A stretch of 64,000 nucleotides of DNA from JAHDHW01 sp965220465. Its GTDB lineage: Bacteria > Bacteroidota > Bacteroidia > Chitinophagales > Saprospiraceae. The stretch is from assembly GCA_965220465.1 (NCBI GenBank), contig CBDCPZ010000007.1, positions 91,455 through 155,454 of the forward strand, given 5' to 3'. Within the stretch, counting starts at the first letter, position 1. Each line of letters begins with the position of its first letter. The position numbers and the translations under genes are program-made. Positions 17,152 through 25,804 of this stretch are shown here, one piece after another. A model generated the notes under the pieces. That model worked only from the letters and a program-made list of their open reading frames with translations. It made no database searches and was not told the DNA's origin.

Positions 17152-18564
17152 ATGAAAGTAGAGCAAATTTATACCAGTTGTCTTGCAGAAGCTGCTTATT
17201 ATATTGAAAGCAAGGGAGAAGCAGTGATCATTGACCCACTTAGAGAAACCGAACCTTATATCGAAAGAGCAAAGGCTGATAAAGCTAAAATCAAATACGT
17301 TTTGGAAACCCACTTTCATGCGGATTTTGTTTCCGGACATTTAGATCTGGCAAAAAAGACCGGTGCAACAATCGTTTATGGGCCAACTGCAGAACCTAAC
17401 TTCAAAGCACATATTGCAAAGGACAATGAAATATTAAAGGTTGGTGATATTACTATCAAAGTAATGCATACTCCGGGGCACACGATGGAATCTACAACTT
17501 ATTTGTTGAAAGACGAACAAGGAAAAGACTACGCCATTTTCACAGGAGATACCCTATTTTTGGGAGATGTTGGGCGGCCTGATTTAGCGATCAAACAAGG
17601 GGAGATTACTCGTGAAGATTTAGCAGGATTCCTTTTTGATAGCCTCCGCAAAAAAATTATGCCATTGGCTGACGAGGTAATTGTTTACCCAGGTCATGGT
17701 GCGGGTTCAGCTTGCGGTAAAAAAATGAGCAAGGAAACTGAAGGTACTTTGGGCGATCAAAAAATGTTTAATTATGCACTTCGGGCAGATATGACCAGAG
17801 CCGAATTTGTTAAAGAAGTAACCTCCGGTTTGGTTGATCCACCACAGTATTTTCCTAAAAATGCGATGATGAATAAAATGGGGTACGAAAGCATCGATGA
17901 AGTTCGCGAAAGAGGTGTTAAGCCTTTGAATATCAAGGCTTTCAAAGCTGCCTGGGAAATGGAAGAAGCCTTAGTTTTGGATACGCGCAGTAAAAAGGCA
18001 TTTGCCAAAGGATTTATTCCTGGTTCAATATTCATTGGAGTAGATGGTAGTTTTGCAGCATGGGTTGGTGCTTTGATCGCCGATTTAAAACAGCCTATTT
18101 TGTTTATTGCAGAACCTGAACGCGAAGAAGAAATAGTAACTCGTTTAGCAAGAGTTGGCTATGACAATTCAATTGGTTATTTGGAAGGTGGTTTTAAAAC
18201 ATGGAAAAAAGCCGGTGAAGAAATCGATTCTATTGAAGAGGTTACCCCAATTGTATTTGAAGAACTTTTCAAAAGAAAAAATTTGAACGTTTTCGATGTT
18301 CGAAAAGAAAGCGAATACAACGCGGAACACCTTGTTGGAGTGAAAAACTTTCCACTGGATTTCATCAATTCAAGAATGAATCAAATTGATCGCGACGAGA
18401 AGTATTATTTACATTGTGTAAGTGGTTATCGTTCGTTGGTAGCGGCTTCAATCTTAAAAGCTCGAGGTATCCATGATGTGGTGAATGTCAAAGAAGGTTA
18501 CGACGAGTTGTCAAAATTGGATCTCAAGCGAACCGAATACAAAGAGCAGATTACTGAATTGTAA
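17152..18564 (+). CDS. MBL-fold persulfide-dioxygenase-like protein with rhodanese domains (intact copy)
   Basis: A 470-aa paralogue of 3846-5267 and tandem neighbour of the pseudoenzyme. All metal-binding residues are present: THFHADFVSGH (H54, H56, D58, H63), HTPGH (H106, H110), TGDT (D133) and PGHG (H182). The first rhodanese-like domain is Cys-less. The second keeps the catalytic Cys in HCVSGYRS. The expected reaction is oxidation of persulfide sulfur to sulfite with Fe(II) and oxygen. A perfect Crp/Fnr-type operator and -7 box lie about 100-150 nt upstream. The gene ends in its own terminator. Confidence 0.9.
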   Translation: MKVEQIYTSCLAEAAYYIESKGEAVIIDPLRETEPYIERAKADKAKIKYVLETHFHADFVSGHLDLAKKTGATIVYGPTAEPNFKAHIAKDNEILKVGDITIKVMHTPGHTMESTTYLLKDEQGKDYAIFTGDTLFLGDVGRPDLAIKQGEITREDLAGFLFDSLRKKIMPLADEVIVYPGHGAGSACGKKMSKETEGTLGDQKMFNYALRADMTRAEFVKEVTSGLVDPPQYFPKNAMMNKMGYESIDEVRERGVKPLNIKAFKAAWEMEEALVLDTRSKKAFAKGFIPGSIFIGVDGSFAAWVGALIADLKQPILFIAEPEREEEIVTRLARVGYDNSIGYLEGGFKTWKKAGEEIDSIEEVTPIVFEELFKRKNLNVFDVRKESEYNAEHLVGVKNFPLDFINSRMNQIDRDEKYYLHCVSGYRSLVAASILKARGIHDVVNVKEGYDELSKLDLKRTEYKEQITEL

Positions 18565-18633
18565 CAAAAGAGAAAAGGCATATTAAAAATGCTTTTACTC
18601 TCGAAAGGAATCTTTCTCAATAAATAAATTTTC

Positions 18634-18665
18634 AAGGCTAGGCCAAAACGGCTTAGCCTTTTTTT
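18634..18665 (+). terminator. Rho-independent terminator after the intact MBL/rhodanese gene
   Basis: AAGGCTAGGCC and GGCTTAGCCTT form an 11-bp stem with one G-T pair around AAAAC, followed by TTTTT. Confidence 0.85.
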
Positions 18666-18829
18666 GATTATTTAAAAATGTCTTGAAAAACAAGTACTTT
18701 GGAATCTTATACTAATTTCAAAAGAAGATGTCGTAAAAAAATGAAATTAATATAATGCCGATGAAAAGAAGCTGTCGCGTGCGGCATGATTTATTGAAAT
18801 CGGTATTAGGATGTTAAATAATTATTAGC

Positions 18830-20056
18830 ATGCAGCAAGGACTGACACAAAACTGGAAACAGTTTTTATTATTGGTCATTATCAATGCTTTCGTTGGAGG
18901 CATGGTTGGGTTGGAGCGATCTATACTTCCTTCCATGGCAACTGATATTTTTGGTTTGGAGGCCAATTCCGCCATTTTGTCTTTTATCATCGTTTTTGGA
19001 ATTTCAAAGGCAATTTCAAATTACCTGATGGGCAAATTTTCAAAAACACATGGCCCAAAAAAACTATTGATTATTGGTTGGTTATTTGGACTGCCGGTAC
19101 CTTTTATTTTGATGTTTGCACCAGACTGGAACTGGATCATTTTTGCAAATGCTCTGCTTGGTGTCAATCAGGGATTCGCCTGGTCGAGCACAGTTATTAT
19201 GAAAATTGACCTGGTTGGTGAAAAGAACAGAGGGCTGGCGATGGGGATTAATGAGTTTGCAGGTTATCTCGCTGTTGGGGTTATGGCTTTTGTAACAGCT
19301 TGGATTGCAGATAGTTGGGGATTGAGACCTTATCCTTTTTACGCAGGAGTTGGGTTAGCTGTTTTTGGATTGCTGTTTAGTATTTTTTTATTAAAAGACA
19401 CCCAACACCACCTTGCCGCGGAAAGCAAATCCAGTCAAGTCCCTATGCTTAAAAAACTTTTTTTACAAACCTCAATCCTCCACCGAAATCTTGGAAGCGT
19501 TACGCAAGCTGGTCTTGTAAATAACCTCAATGATGGAATGGTTTGGGGATTATTGCCTTTGTTTTTAACCGCCAAAAATTACGGATTGGAACAGATTGGA
19601 ATCGTTGTAGCTATTTATCCGGCGGTTTGGGGAATCGGGCAATTGTTTACCGGAAAAATGGCAGATCATTATTGCAAACGAAATCTCATCTTTTTAGGAA
19701 TGTTGCTGCAAGCCATCGCTTTGGTTTTATTTATTTATTCTACAAATCTTTGGCTGGATATATTTTCTTCAGGATTATTAGGCTGGGGTACGGCCATGGT
19801 TTACCCAACGTTTTTGGCTTCCATTGCTGAAAATATACATCCTCATCAAAGAGCAGAAAGTATCGGTATTTTTAGATTGTGGAGAGATCTCGGTTATGCC
19901 ATTGGTGCATTGTTGACTGGGATTATCGCTGATTCCTTTGGTTTGAACGGAGCTATCTGGACCATTGCATTTTTAACCTTTCTTTCCGCTTTAATTGTTC
20001 GAATAAGAATGCTTTGCACTCCTTTTATAGCAAAAGAAAAAGTAGTTTCAATTTAA
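18830..20056 (+). CDS. Major facilitator superfamily transporter, substrate unknown
   Basis: A 408-aa membrane protein with about twelve helices and an MFS-type loop between helices 2 and 3 (MGKFSKTHGPKKLLIIG). It lacks features that would name a substrate. It is a single gene with a 265-bp upstream gap that holds the previous terminator; no Crp-type site was seen there. An IS4-family element has inserted 57 nt beyond its stop codon, between the gene and a hairpin at 21625 that may once have been its terminator. Confidence 0.85.
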   Translation: MQQGLTQNWKQFLLLVIINAFVGGMVGLERSILPSMATDIFGLEANSAILSFIIVFGISKAISNYLMGKFSKTHGPKKLLIIGWLFGLPVPFILMFAPDWNWIIFANALLGVNQGFAWSSTVIMKIDLVGEKNRGLAMGINEFAGYLAVGVMAFVTAWIADSWGLRPYPFYAGVGLAVFGLLFSIFLLKDTQHHLAAESKSSQVPMLKKLFLQTSILHRNLGSVTQAGLVNNLNDGMVWGLLPLFLTAKNYGLEQIGIVVAIYPAVWGIGQLFTGKMADHYCKRNLIFLGMLLQAIALVLFIYSTNLWLDIFSSGLLGWGTAMVYPTFLASIAENIHPHQRAESIGIFRLWRDLGYAIGALLTGIIADSFGLNGAIWTIAFLTFLSALIVRIRMLCTPFIAKEKVVSI

Positions 20057-20103
20057 TTAAAATAATGACCCTGAAGCGGGATTGGAAGGACAAAATAGGT
20101 GGG

Positions 20104-20113
20104 TGCGGGTGCC
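20104..20113. repeat. Target-site duplication, left copy (10 bp)
   Basis: TGCGGGTGCC lies immediately left of the inverted repeat of the IS and is repeated exactly at 21579-21588. Ten-base duplications are usual for several IS4-family groups. Identity of the copies points to a recent insertion. Confidence 0.9.
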
Positions 20114-20170
20114 CAATGTCATTAAGTTAGAATATAAAAAATATGAGAATCAGTTTCAGAAATAAAAAAA

Positions 20171-20215
20171 GTTAGATGATTTTTAGGTGAAAACCAAATT
20201 CACAAATCATCTAAC
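20171..20215 (+). other. Hairpin before the transposase start
   Basis: GTTAGATGATTT (20171-20182) pairs perfectly with AAATCATCTAAC (20204-20215), and an inner GTGAA/TTCAC extends the stem. The hairpin ends 9 nt before the transposase ATG. In other elements such structures hide the start codon in read-through transcripts; that role here is inferred. Confidence 0.65.
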
Positions 20216-20224
20216 TCAATAAAA

Positions 20225-21547
20225 ATGTTAAAGACAAATGTACAAATTATAAAAGAGGTCAGATCTTTTTTTGAAGCATCCCAATTAGATATGGCTAAGT
20301 ATGTTACAAAAGAAGGAGCGTTTACCAGAGCAAAAAAGTTAAGTTTTTCAGCAATAGTTTTATTTCTATTACAATTACCAAAGAGAAGTTTAAGTATTGA
20401 ATTAGAGGATTATTTTGAATCAATAAACTCATCAGAGTTGATCTGTACAAAGAGTGCTTTCAGCCAGGCACGGTATAAACTGAGAGAAGATTATTTTGAA
20501 CAATGGAATAAAGCATTATTGAAAAGCTACTATAGCAACAACGATGAAGGATTGGTATTGTGGAAGGGCTTTGTTTTACAAGGTGTAGATGGAACTACCC
20601 TATACTTAACAGACCATGAGGCATTGAGAGAAAAGTTTGGAACATTATCGAATCAACATCAATCCTATCCCATGGCAAGGATTGTAGGACGATATGATTT
20701 ATTGAATGAGATAATTATAAATACTAAAATAGGCCCTATTGGTGAAGGTGAAAAAAGTTTTGCTCTCAAACAATTGGATGAGGTAACTGATAATGTACTA
20801 AGCATATATGATAGAAACTTTGCAACTTTTGAAATAATATATGAACATTATCAAAGAGGGCTTCCTTTTTTGATTCGGAGTAAACTAAGTGCTAATAATG
20901 TAGTAAAACGATTTGTGCAAAGTGATCATAATACATCAGTAGTAACTTTTCATGCTACTAAATCAGCCATAGCCGCTTATAAAAAAAGGGAAATCTATTT
21001 AACAGAACAGCATAGTGTTCCTGTTCGTCTTATAAAAGTTAGGTTGAAAACCGGAGAGTTAGAAATATTAATGACCTCATTAGTTGACCAGAAAGAATAT
21101 CCAAACGAAGTTTTTGGAGAACTTTATAATAAAAGATGGGGATCAGAAATTTGCTTTGATGTATTGAAGAATAAATTACAGTTAGGTTTATTTAGTGGCC
21201 AAAAACCAGCAGCGATCATTCAGGAGATACATGCTACTGTTTTTAATTGTAACCTAAATTCAATATTAGTTAAAGCGTGTAAAGAGGCAGAAGAAAAAGT
21301 AAGTCAAAAAAGAACACACTTGTATAAAGTCAATAAAAATATAAGTATTGGGCTTATGATTAAGAAAGTTGTTCAATTATTCCGAATCCCTCAGCAAAAA
21401 GTTGAAGCATTAATCCAAAAACTCATTGTGAAGTTCAATCGTTATATGGAACCTGTAAGAAAGGGAAGGTCATTTGATAGAAAATTCAAAAAGAAAACCA
21501 GAAGATGTAAATTTTATACAACTATCAATTATGCAAGAGCATTCTAA
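20225..21547 (+). CDS. IS4-family DDE transposase
   Basis: A 440-aa transposase. The first catalytic Asp is in LQGVDGTTLYL, the second in LSIYDRNFATF, and the third region is YNKRWGSEICFDVLKNKL, which fits the IS4 signature Y-x2-R-x3-E-x6-K exactly. The basic C-terminus (RKFKKKTRRCKFY) is common in the family. The frame is intact and lies inside matching inverted repeats with target duplications, so the protein is probably functional. Confidence 0.95.
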   Translation: MLKTNVQIIKEVRSFFEASQLDMAKYVTKEGAFTRAKKLSFSAIVLFLLQLPKRSLSIELEDYFESINSSELICTKSAFSQARYKLREDYFEQWNKALLKSYYSNNDEGLVLWKGFVLQGVDGTTLYLTDHEALREKFGTLSNQHQSYPMARIVGRYDLLNEIIINTKIGPIGEGEKSFALKQLDEVTDNVLSIYDRNFATFEIIYEHYQRGLPFLIRSKLSANNVVKRFVQSDHNTSVVTFHATKSAIAAYKKREIYLTEQHSVPVRLIKVRLKTGELEILMTSLVDQKEYPNEVFGELYNKRWGSEICFDVLKNKLQLGLFSGQKPAAIIQEIHATVFNCNLNSILVKACKEAEEKVSQKRTHLYKVNKNISIGLMIKKVVQLFRIPQQKVEALIQKLIVKFNRYMEPVRKGRSFDRKFKKKTRRCKFYTTINYARAF

Positions 21548-21578
21548 ATATATAAAAAAACTTAACTTAATGACATTG

Positions 21579-21588
21579 TGCGGGTGCC
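21579..21588. repeat. Target-site duplication, right copy (10 bp)
   Basis: TGCGGGTGCC is an exact copy of 20104-20113. Confidence 0.9.
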
Positions 21589-21624
21589 TGCTTCGTGAAG
21601 AGCATTTATTTTGTCGAGATTTTT

Positions 21625-21654
21625 GCTGGCTTTTTATCGACTGAAAAAGCCAGC
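21625..21654. terminator. Hairpin downstream of the IS
   Basis: GCTGGCTTTTT (21625-21635) pairs perfectly with AAAAAGCCAGC (21644-21654). Without the IS it would lie about 100 nt after the MFS stop and may be that gene's terminator. No T-run follows on the plus strand, so the call is tentative. The rest of 21655-21852 shows no feature. Confidence 0.45.
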
Positions 21655-21852
21655 CGCCGGAGGCACACAATTCAAGTGAAATTTAAAAATCGTATTTCAG
21701 AAGTGATGTATTTAATATTCTTATCAATCTCATAAATTGAAAAACTCATAATTGATTTTTTACAAAAATATTTATGTCCATTCCTTTTCGATATAAATTC
21801 CTAGTAATTGTAATAATTGGAAACAATAGATGAACAAATGTCAAGTAAACTC

Positions 21853-24800
21853 CTATTTCACATACATCACCTTCTCCGCCAATATTTGACCGTCAATTTG
21901 AATTTTAAAATAATAAATACCCGCAGCTTGATTTTTCGAATCCCATTCAAAATTGTAGGTTCCGGGCAATTGATCTCCCGAAAAGAGGTTTTCTACTAAC
22001 TGGCCGTTTTGAGCAATTACATCAATTTTTATATTAGAAAAAGCAAATAATTCATAACTCAATCGAGTGGTATTTGAAAACGGATTTGGCGAAATACTAA
22101 GATTTGAAGCAACACTGAGAGAATGAATAGATGTTTCCAAACCAACTGTAAAGTAAAAAGTGGCAGTGCAACCCACGGCGTCCGTGAGCACAACAAAATA
22201 CTCTCCGGCAGGTAAATCAAAAATCTCTAGCCATGGTTCACCATAGCTCCATTCGGCCATAAAAGGCGGCGTACCTCCTTCCACCTCGATCGCAATACTT
22301 CCAGAGCCGCTCCCGTCGTCGTCAATAATTGTTTCGTTGGTAAGAATTATTTCAGAATTGACAGTCAAATTTACGTAAATGATACTATCACAACCTACTG
22401 AATTTGCATTCTGTAAAATAATTTCGTAATCGCCGCTTTCAGTAAATAATTCGCCAGCAACCTCCAAAGTATCCCCAAAACATATTAATTCTTCAAACTC
22501 CATTGAAGAATTGGAAAGTGATAAAACAGTTGCGCAAGTTTCGGCGGTACAACCATTGATATCAGTGATAGTTACACAATACATTCCCTCTGTATTCACT
22601 TCGATAGAGGAATTAGTTTCATCATTTGACCAAATGTAAGAAGCGAATCCTGCGGTTGCAAATAACTCACTTGATTCGCCGGTACAAATCGTCAAATCAC
22701 CGGTAATGCTGGCATTAATCGGAGGACTTTCAACAACTGTAAAACAAGCATTTCCAGAACAACCAAATTCATCAGTGACTGTTACACAATACATTCCTCC
22801 GCTGTTTACAATGATATTTTCAGTGGATTCAGCTGTTGACCAATTATAAGCCATAAATCCTGCGCTGGCAATCAACTCACTTGTTTCGCCTTCGCATATC
22901 ACCGCATCACCTTCAATGGTGACTGAAACAGGTAATGATTCTGTAACTGTAAAACAAGTAATTCCGGTACAACCAAATTCATCAGTGACGGTTACGCAAT
23001 ACATTCCTCCGCTATTTACAAAGATGCTTTGGGTATTACTCCCATTTGACCAATCGTAAGCTATAAAACCTCCGCTTGCAAGCAACTTAGTTGTTTCGCC
23101 TGCGCAAATCATGGACTCACCGTTGATTTCTACAATCACAGATGGATTTTCAGTAACCGTATGACAAATTGTTTTTGAACAACCAATATCGTCTGTTACG
23201 GTGACGCAATAAATTCCACCGCTAATGATATCGATACTTTGAGTGGTTTCGTTGGAAGACCAAAGGTAAGAGGAGAAAGCCGGGTTTACCGTTAATGTTT
23301 CCGTTTCGCCGTCGCAGATCACAGGGTTTCCTGAAATATTTGCAACAATTTCAGGGAGTTCCTCGACAGTTGCACAATTAGAGGCGGAGCATCCATTTGC
23401 ATCAGTTACTGTCACGCAATAATCCCCTGAGCTACTGACATTGATGATATCAGTAGTTTCTCCTGAAGACCAGAGATAACTTGAAAAACCTGGATCAGCA
23501 GTTAGGGTTTCCGTTTCGCCAAAGCAAAAAGTTGGATTGCCGGAAATGTTGACAGAAACCTCTGGTTGCTCTTCAACAATTAGGCATTTTGTACCGGTAC
23601 AACCGTTTTGATCGGTAACAGTTACGCAATAATTTCCTTCAGTTGTTACACTTATACTTTGACTAGTCTCATTATTTGACCAAAGATAGCTAGTAAAACC
23701 TGGGTCGGCGGTCAGCGTTTCAGTTTCACCAAAACAAAGAATCGGATCGCCTGAAATATTGACAATCACATCAACATGCTCCACAACGGTAATGCAATCT
23801 GTCCCAGTACAACCATTATCATCCGTTACAGTTAAACAGAAAACCCCGCCCTGATTGACTAAAATGCTGGGTGTGGTCTCATTGGTCGACCATGAATAAG
23901 TTGAAAATACAGGTTCACTGTTTAGTATTGTTGTTTCGATAGCACACAAAACACTATCGCCGGTTATTTCAACATCTAGCTCCAATAATTCAGTGACCGT
24001 TATACAATCTTCAATCGTACAGCCATTTTCCTTAGTTACTGTCACGCAGTAGTCGTTGGCCTGATTAACAGTGATGCTTTGGTTGTTACTATTATTTGAC
24101 CAAAGGTAATTGATATAACCGCCCGGAGCTACTAGATTTGTTGATTCGTTTCCACAAAGGAGAGAATCACCGGTTATTTCAATTGTTTCGTTTTCAGACT
24201 GGTTGAGAAATACCTGGAAACCATTGCAAAGCCCTAAAAACAAGTCAGGAAAACAATCGTTGTCCAGATCAAGGAAAGCAAAATCGTAGGCAGATACATT
24301 CCACGGATAATTGACCGGACCGTATGGCGCCGTGAGAACTCCGTTATCATTTCTGTCCATCGTAAATTGTCGAATACCTGAAATTTGACAAGGTGGAATA
24401 TCCACATCGGCACCAGCGATTCCTACATCCAGATCGCCGTCTTTGTCCAGATCAGCCATTTTACAATTGCCTCCAAAAAATACAGTTCGGGGATCAGGAG
24501 AAGTTTGAGAAGAGAAATTTAATGATACATCAGGAATAGCTGAATTAACTGACAATAAATAATCAGGGTTATCGTCCACCACATACAAATCCTTCAAACC
24601 GTTTCCGTCAAAATCACCGGCTGTAAACATATAGGGGGCTGCCGGAGCAAGGTTTTGCCAATTGGTGAAAGTTCCGGTTCCATTATTAAATAAAACAAAA
24701 ACACCTCTGCTATTCCATGGCGAGACATTATATAAAGTAGAAATTTTAACTATATCCAGATCATCGTCTCCGTCCATATCCAGAATTTCTACGGAAGTTC

Positions 24801-25494
24801 CAAATGCAGAGTTTCGCAAATTTCCGAGCCTTGAAGCGGATTCATCCGTAAAATAACCGTTTCCATCATTCATTAATAACACATCCTCCACAACGCCTTG
24901 TCCCGCATTTTGTCCATAATTTGAAAAATAAATATCCGGACTTCCATTGTTATCAATGTCTCCTGCCCATAATGCACAAAACTGAAGGATCGGAACATTC
25001 AAAGGCAAGGGAAATCGTGCATTACTTTCATCTGCAAGGCCCAACCAATTGCCATTAACATCATTTCCAAGATTGTGATAAAATACCGGTTGATCACTAA
25101 AGGTATTTGCAATCACCACATCTTCCCATCCGTCACCATCAAAATCGCCGATAAAAATATCGCGAGCATCTGTCGGATTGCTTATAAATTCAGGCGCATA
25201 AGTCGCCGTTTGATCTTCCAAAGAAGTTCCGTTATTCATTAAAAGCAAATCCTGTCGCGGTCCGGGATTTGAAAATGGAGCTTTGTGAACAACGATAATA
25301 TCTGTCCAACCGTCGTTGTTCAAATCCGAAATAGCAATGTCTTTTTCATGGCCATTGTCAGAAACACCAGATAACCAGGTGGATGATTCATCTTCCCACT
25401 CCACCCAGGTATTTTGGGCATAAAGCAAATTGCAACTCAGGCTTATAAAAAGTAAAAAAACGATTTGAAGAAATAAGCGATCAGTATCAGGCAT
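21853..25494 (-). CDS. Large secreted FG-GAP/VCBS protein with eight 70-aa repeats and a T9SS type A domain
   Basis: A surface protein of about 1213 aa. The signal peptide is MPDTDRLFLQIVFLLFISLS, ending near LLYAQ. The N-terminal third is FG-GAP/VCBS beta-propeller with calcium-type loops (DLNNDGWTD, DFDGDGWED, DLDKDGDLD). Eight tandem 70-aa Ig-like units follow, each with the pattern CxGET, YxWS, YCVTVTD and NGC. The C-terminal T9SS domain contains NPFSNTTRLSYEL. The ATG at 25494 is preferred over one at 25578 because the longer start adds 28 residues before the signal peptide and leaves little room for a promoter after the hairpin at 25609. It is probably an adhesin or binding protein; the ligand is unknown. 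Confidence 0.88.
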   Translation of the reverse strand: MPDTDRLFLQIVFLLFISLSCNLLYAQNTWVEWEDESSTWLSGVSDNGHEKDIAISDLNNDGWTDIIVVHKAPFSNPGPRQDLLLMNNGTSLEDQTATYAPEFISNPTDARDIFIGDFDGDGWEDVVIANTFSDQPVFYHNLGNDVNGNWLGLADESNARFPLPLNVPILQFCALWAGDIDNNGSPDIYFSNYGQNAGQGVVEDVLLMNDGNGYFTDESASRLGNLRNSAFGTSVEILDMDGDDDLDIVKISTLYNVSPWNSRGVFVLFNNGTGTFTNWQNLAPAAPYMFTAGDFDGNGLKDLYVVDDNPDYLLSVNSAIPDVSLNFSSQTSPDPRTVFFGGNCKMADLDKDGDLDVGIAGADVDIPPCQISGIRQFTMDRNDNGVLTAPYGPVNYPWNVSAYDFAFLDLDNDCFPDLFLGLCNGFQVFLNQSENETIEITGDSLLCGNESTNLVAPGGYINYLWSNNSNNQSITVNQANDYCVTVTKENGCTIEDCITVTELLELDVEITGDSVLCAIETTILNSEPVFSTYSWSTNETTPSILVNQGGVFCLTVTDDNGCTGTDCITVVEHVDVIVNISGDPILCFGETETLTADPGFTSYLWSNNETSQSISVTTEGNYCVTVTDQNGCTGTKCLIVEEQPEVSVNISGNPTFCFGETETLTADPGFSSYLWSSGETTDIINVSSSGDYCVTVTDANGCSASNCATVEELPEIVANISGNPVICDGETETLTVNPAFSSYLWSSNETTQSIDIISGGIYCVTVTDDIGCSKTICHTVTENPSVIVEINGESMICAGETTKLLASGGFIAYDWSNGSNTQSIFVNSGGMYCVTVTDEFGCTGITCFTVTESLPVSVTIEGDAVICEGETSELIASAGFMAYNWSTAESTENIIVNSGGMYCVTVTDEFGCSGNACFTVVESPPINASITGDLTICTGESSELFATAGFASYIWSNDETNSSIEVNTEGMYCVTITDINGCTAETCATVLSLSNSSMEFEELICFGDTLEVAGELFTESGDYEIILQNANSVGCDSIIYVNLTVNSEIILTNETIIDDDGSGSGSIAIEVEGGTPPFMAEWSYGEPWLEIFDLPAGEYFVVLTDAVGCTATFYFTVGLETSIHSLSVASNLSISPNPFSNTTRLSYELFAFSNIKIDVIAQNGQLVENLFSGDQLPGTYNFEWDSKNQAAGIYYFKIQIDGQILAEKVMYVK
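22530..24185 (-). repeat. Eight tandem 210-bp coding repeats (70 aa each)
   Basis: Each unit runs from ISGDPILCFGETETL to about GCTGTKCLIVEEQ and has four cysteines at fixed places. Boundaries are approximate. Adjacent units in the middle are most alike, as expected from unequal exchange. Confidence 0.8.
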
Positions 25495-25608
25495 TGTCTG
25501 AATGTCTTTTGTCCGTAAAAAATATTTACTATAAAAATAAGAAATAAATTTTCTTAACCGACAAACAAACTTTTTCATTTGGGAATGGGAAAGACAAAAA
25601 GTAAAAAA

Positions 25609-25635
25609 ATCCTGCGACCTTTATGGCCGCAGGAT
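25609..25635 (-). terminator. Rho-independent terminator on the minus strand
   Basis: On the minus strand ATCCTGCGGCC pairs with GGTCGCAGGAT (one G-T pair) around ATAAA and is followed by TTTTTTT. It can end transcripts of the LecA-like gene that stops at 25805. Confidence 0.8.
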
Positions 25636-25691
25636 GCAATAAAAAACTATTTGCACAATAAATGCAAACAATTCAATAGAGAGAGGTGTGA

Positions 25692-25736
25692 GAGAATGAT
25701 TTAACCAATGGCGCTACATCGGTGTAAATCATTCTC
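25692..25736 (-). other. Long two-part stem-loop downstream of the LecA-like gene
   Basis: GAGAATGATTT (25692-25702) and AAATCATTCTC (25726-25736) form a perfect 11-bp outer stem. Within the loop, ACCAATG and CATCGGT form a second 7-bp stem with one G-T pair. It lacks a T-run and sits about 55 nt before the true terminator. It may stabilise mRNA or be a small structured RNA. Confidence 0.5.
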
Positions 25737-25804
25737 ATAAAAGCATTTTGGGATGTTTCTAAATGATTGAAAGAACTGGGGTTATACAGGATACTTTTAT
25801 CCAA

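Larger units (their letters stand above)
20114..21578 (+). mobile_element. Complete IS4-family insertion sequence, 1465 bp
   Basis: The ends are the perfect 16-bp inverted repeats CAATGTCATTAAGTTA (20114-20129) and TAACTTAATGACATTG (21563-21578). A 10-bp direct repeat flanks both ends. One intact transposase fills most of the element, with a hairpin in front of it. All parts needed for movement look undamaged. Confidence 0.93.

Noticed and set aside
22530..24185. Regularly spaced repeats that might suggest a CRISPR array
   Set aside because: The 210-bp period is coding, keeps the frame, and encodes an Ig-like domain; there are no short identical repeats with unique spacers.
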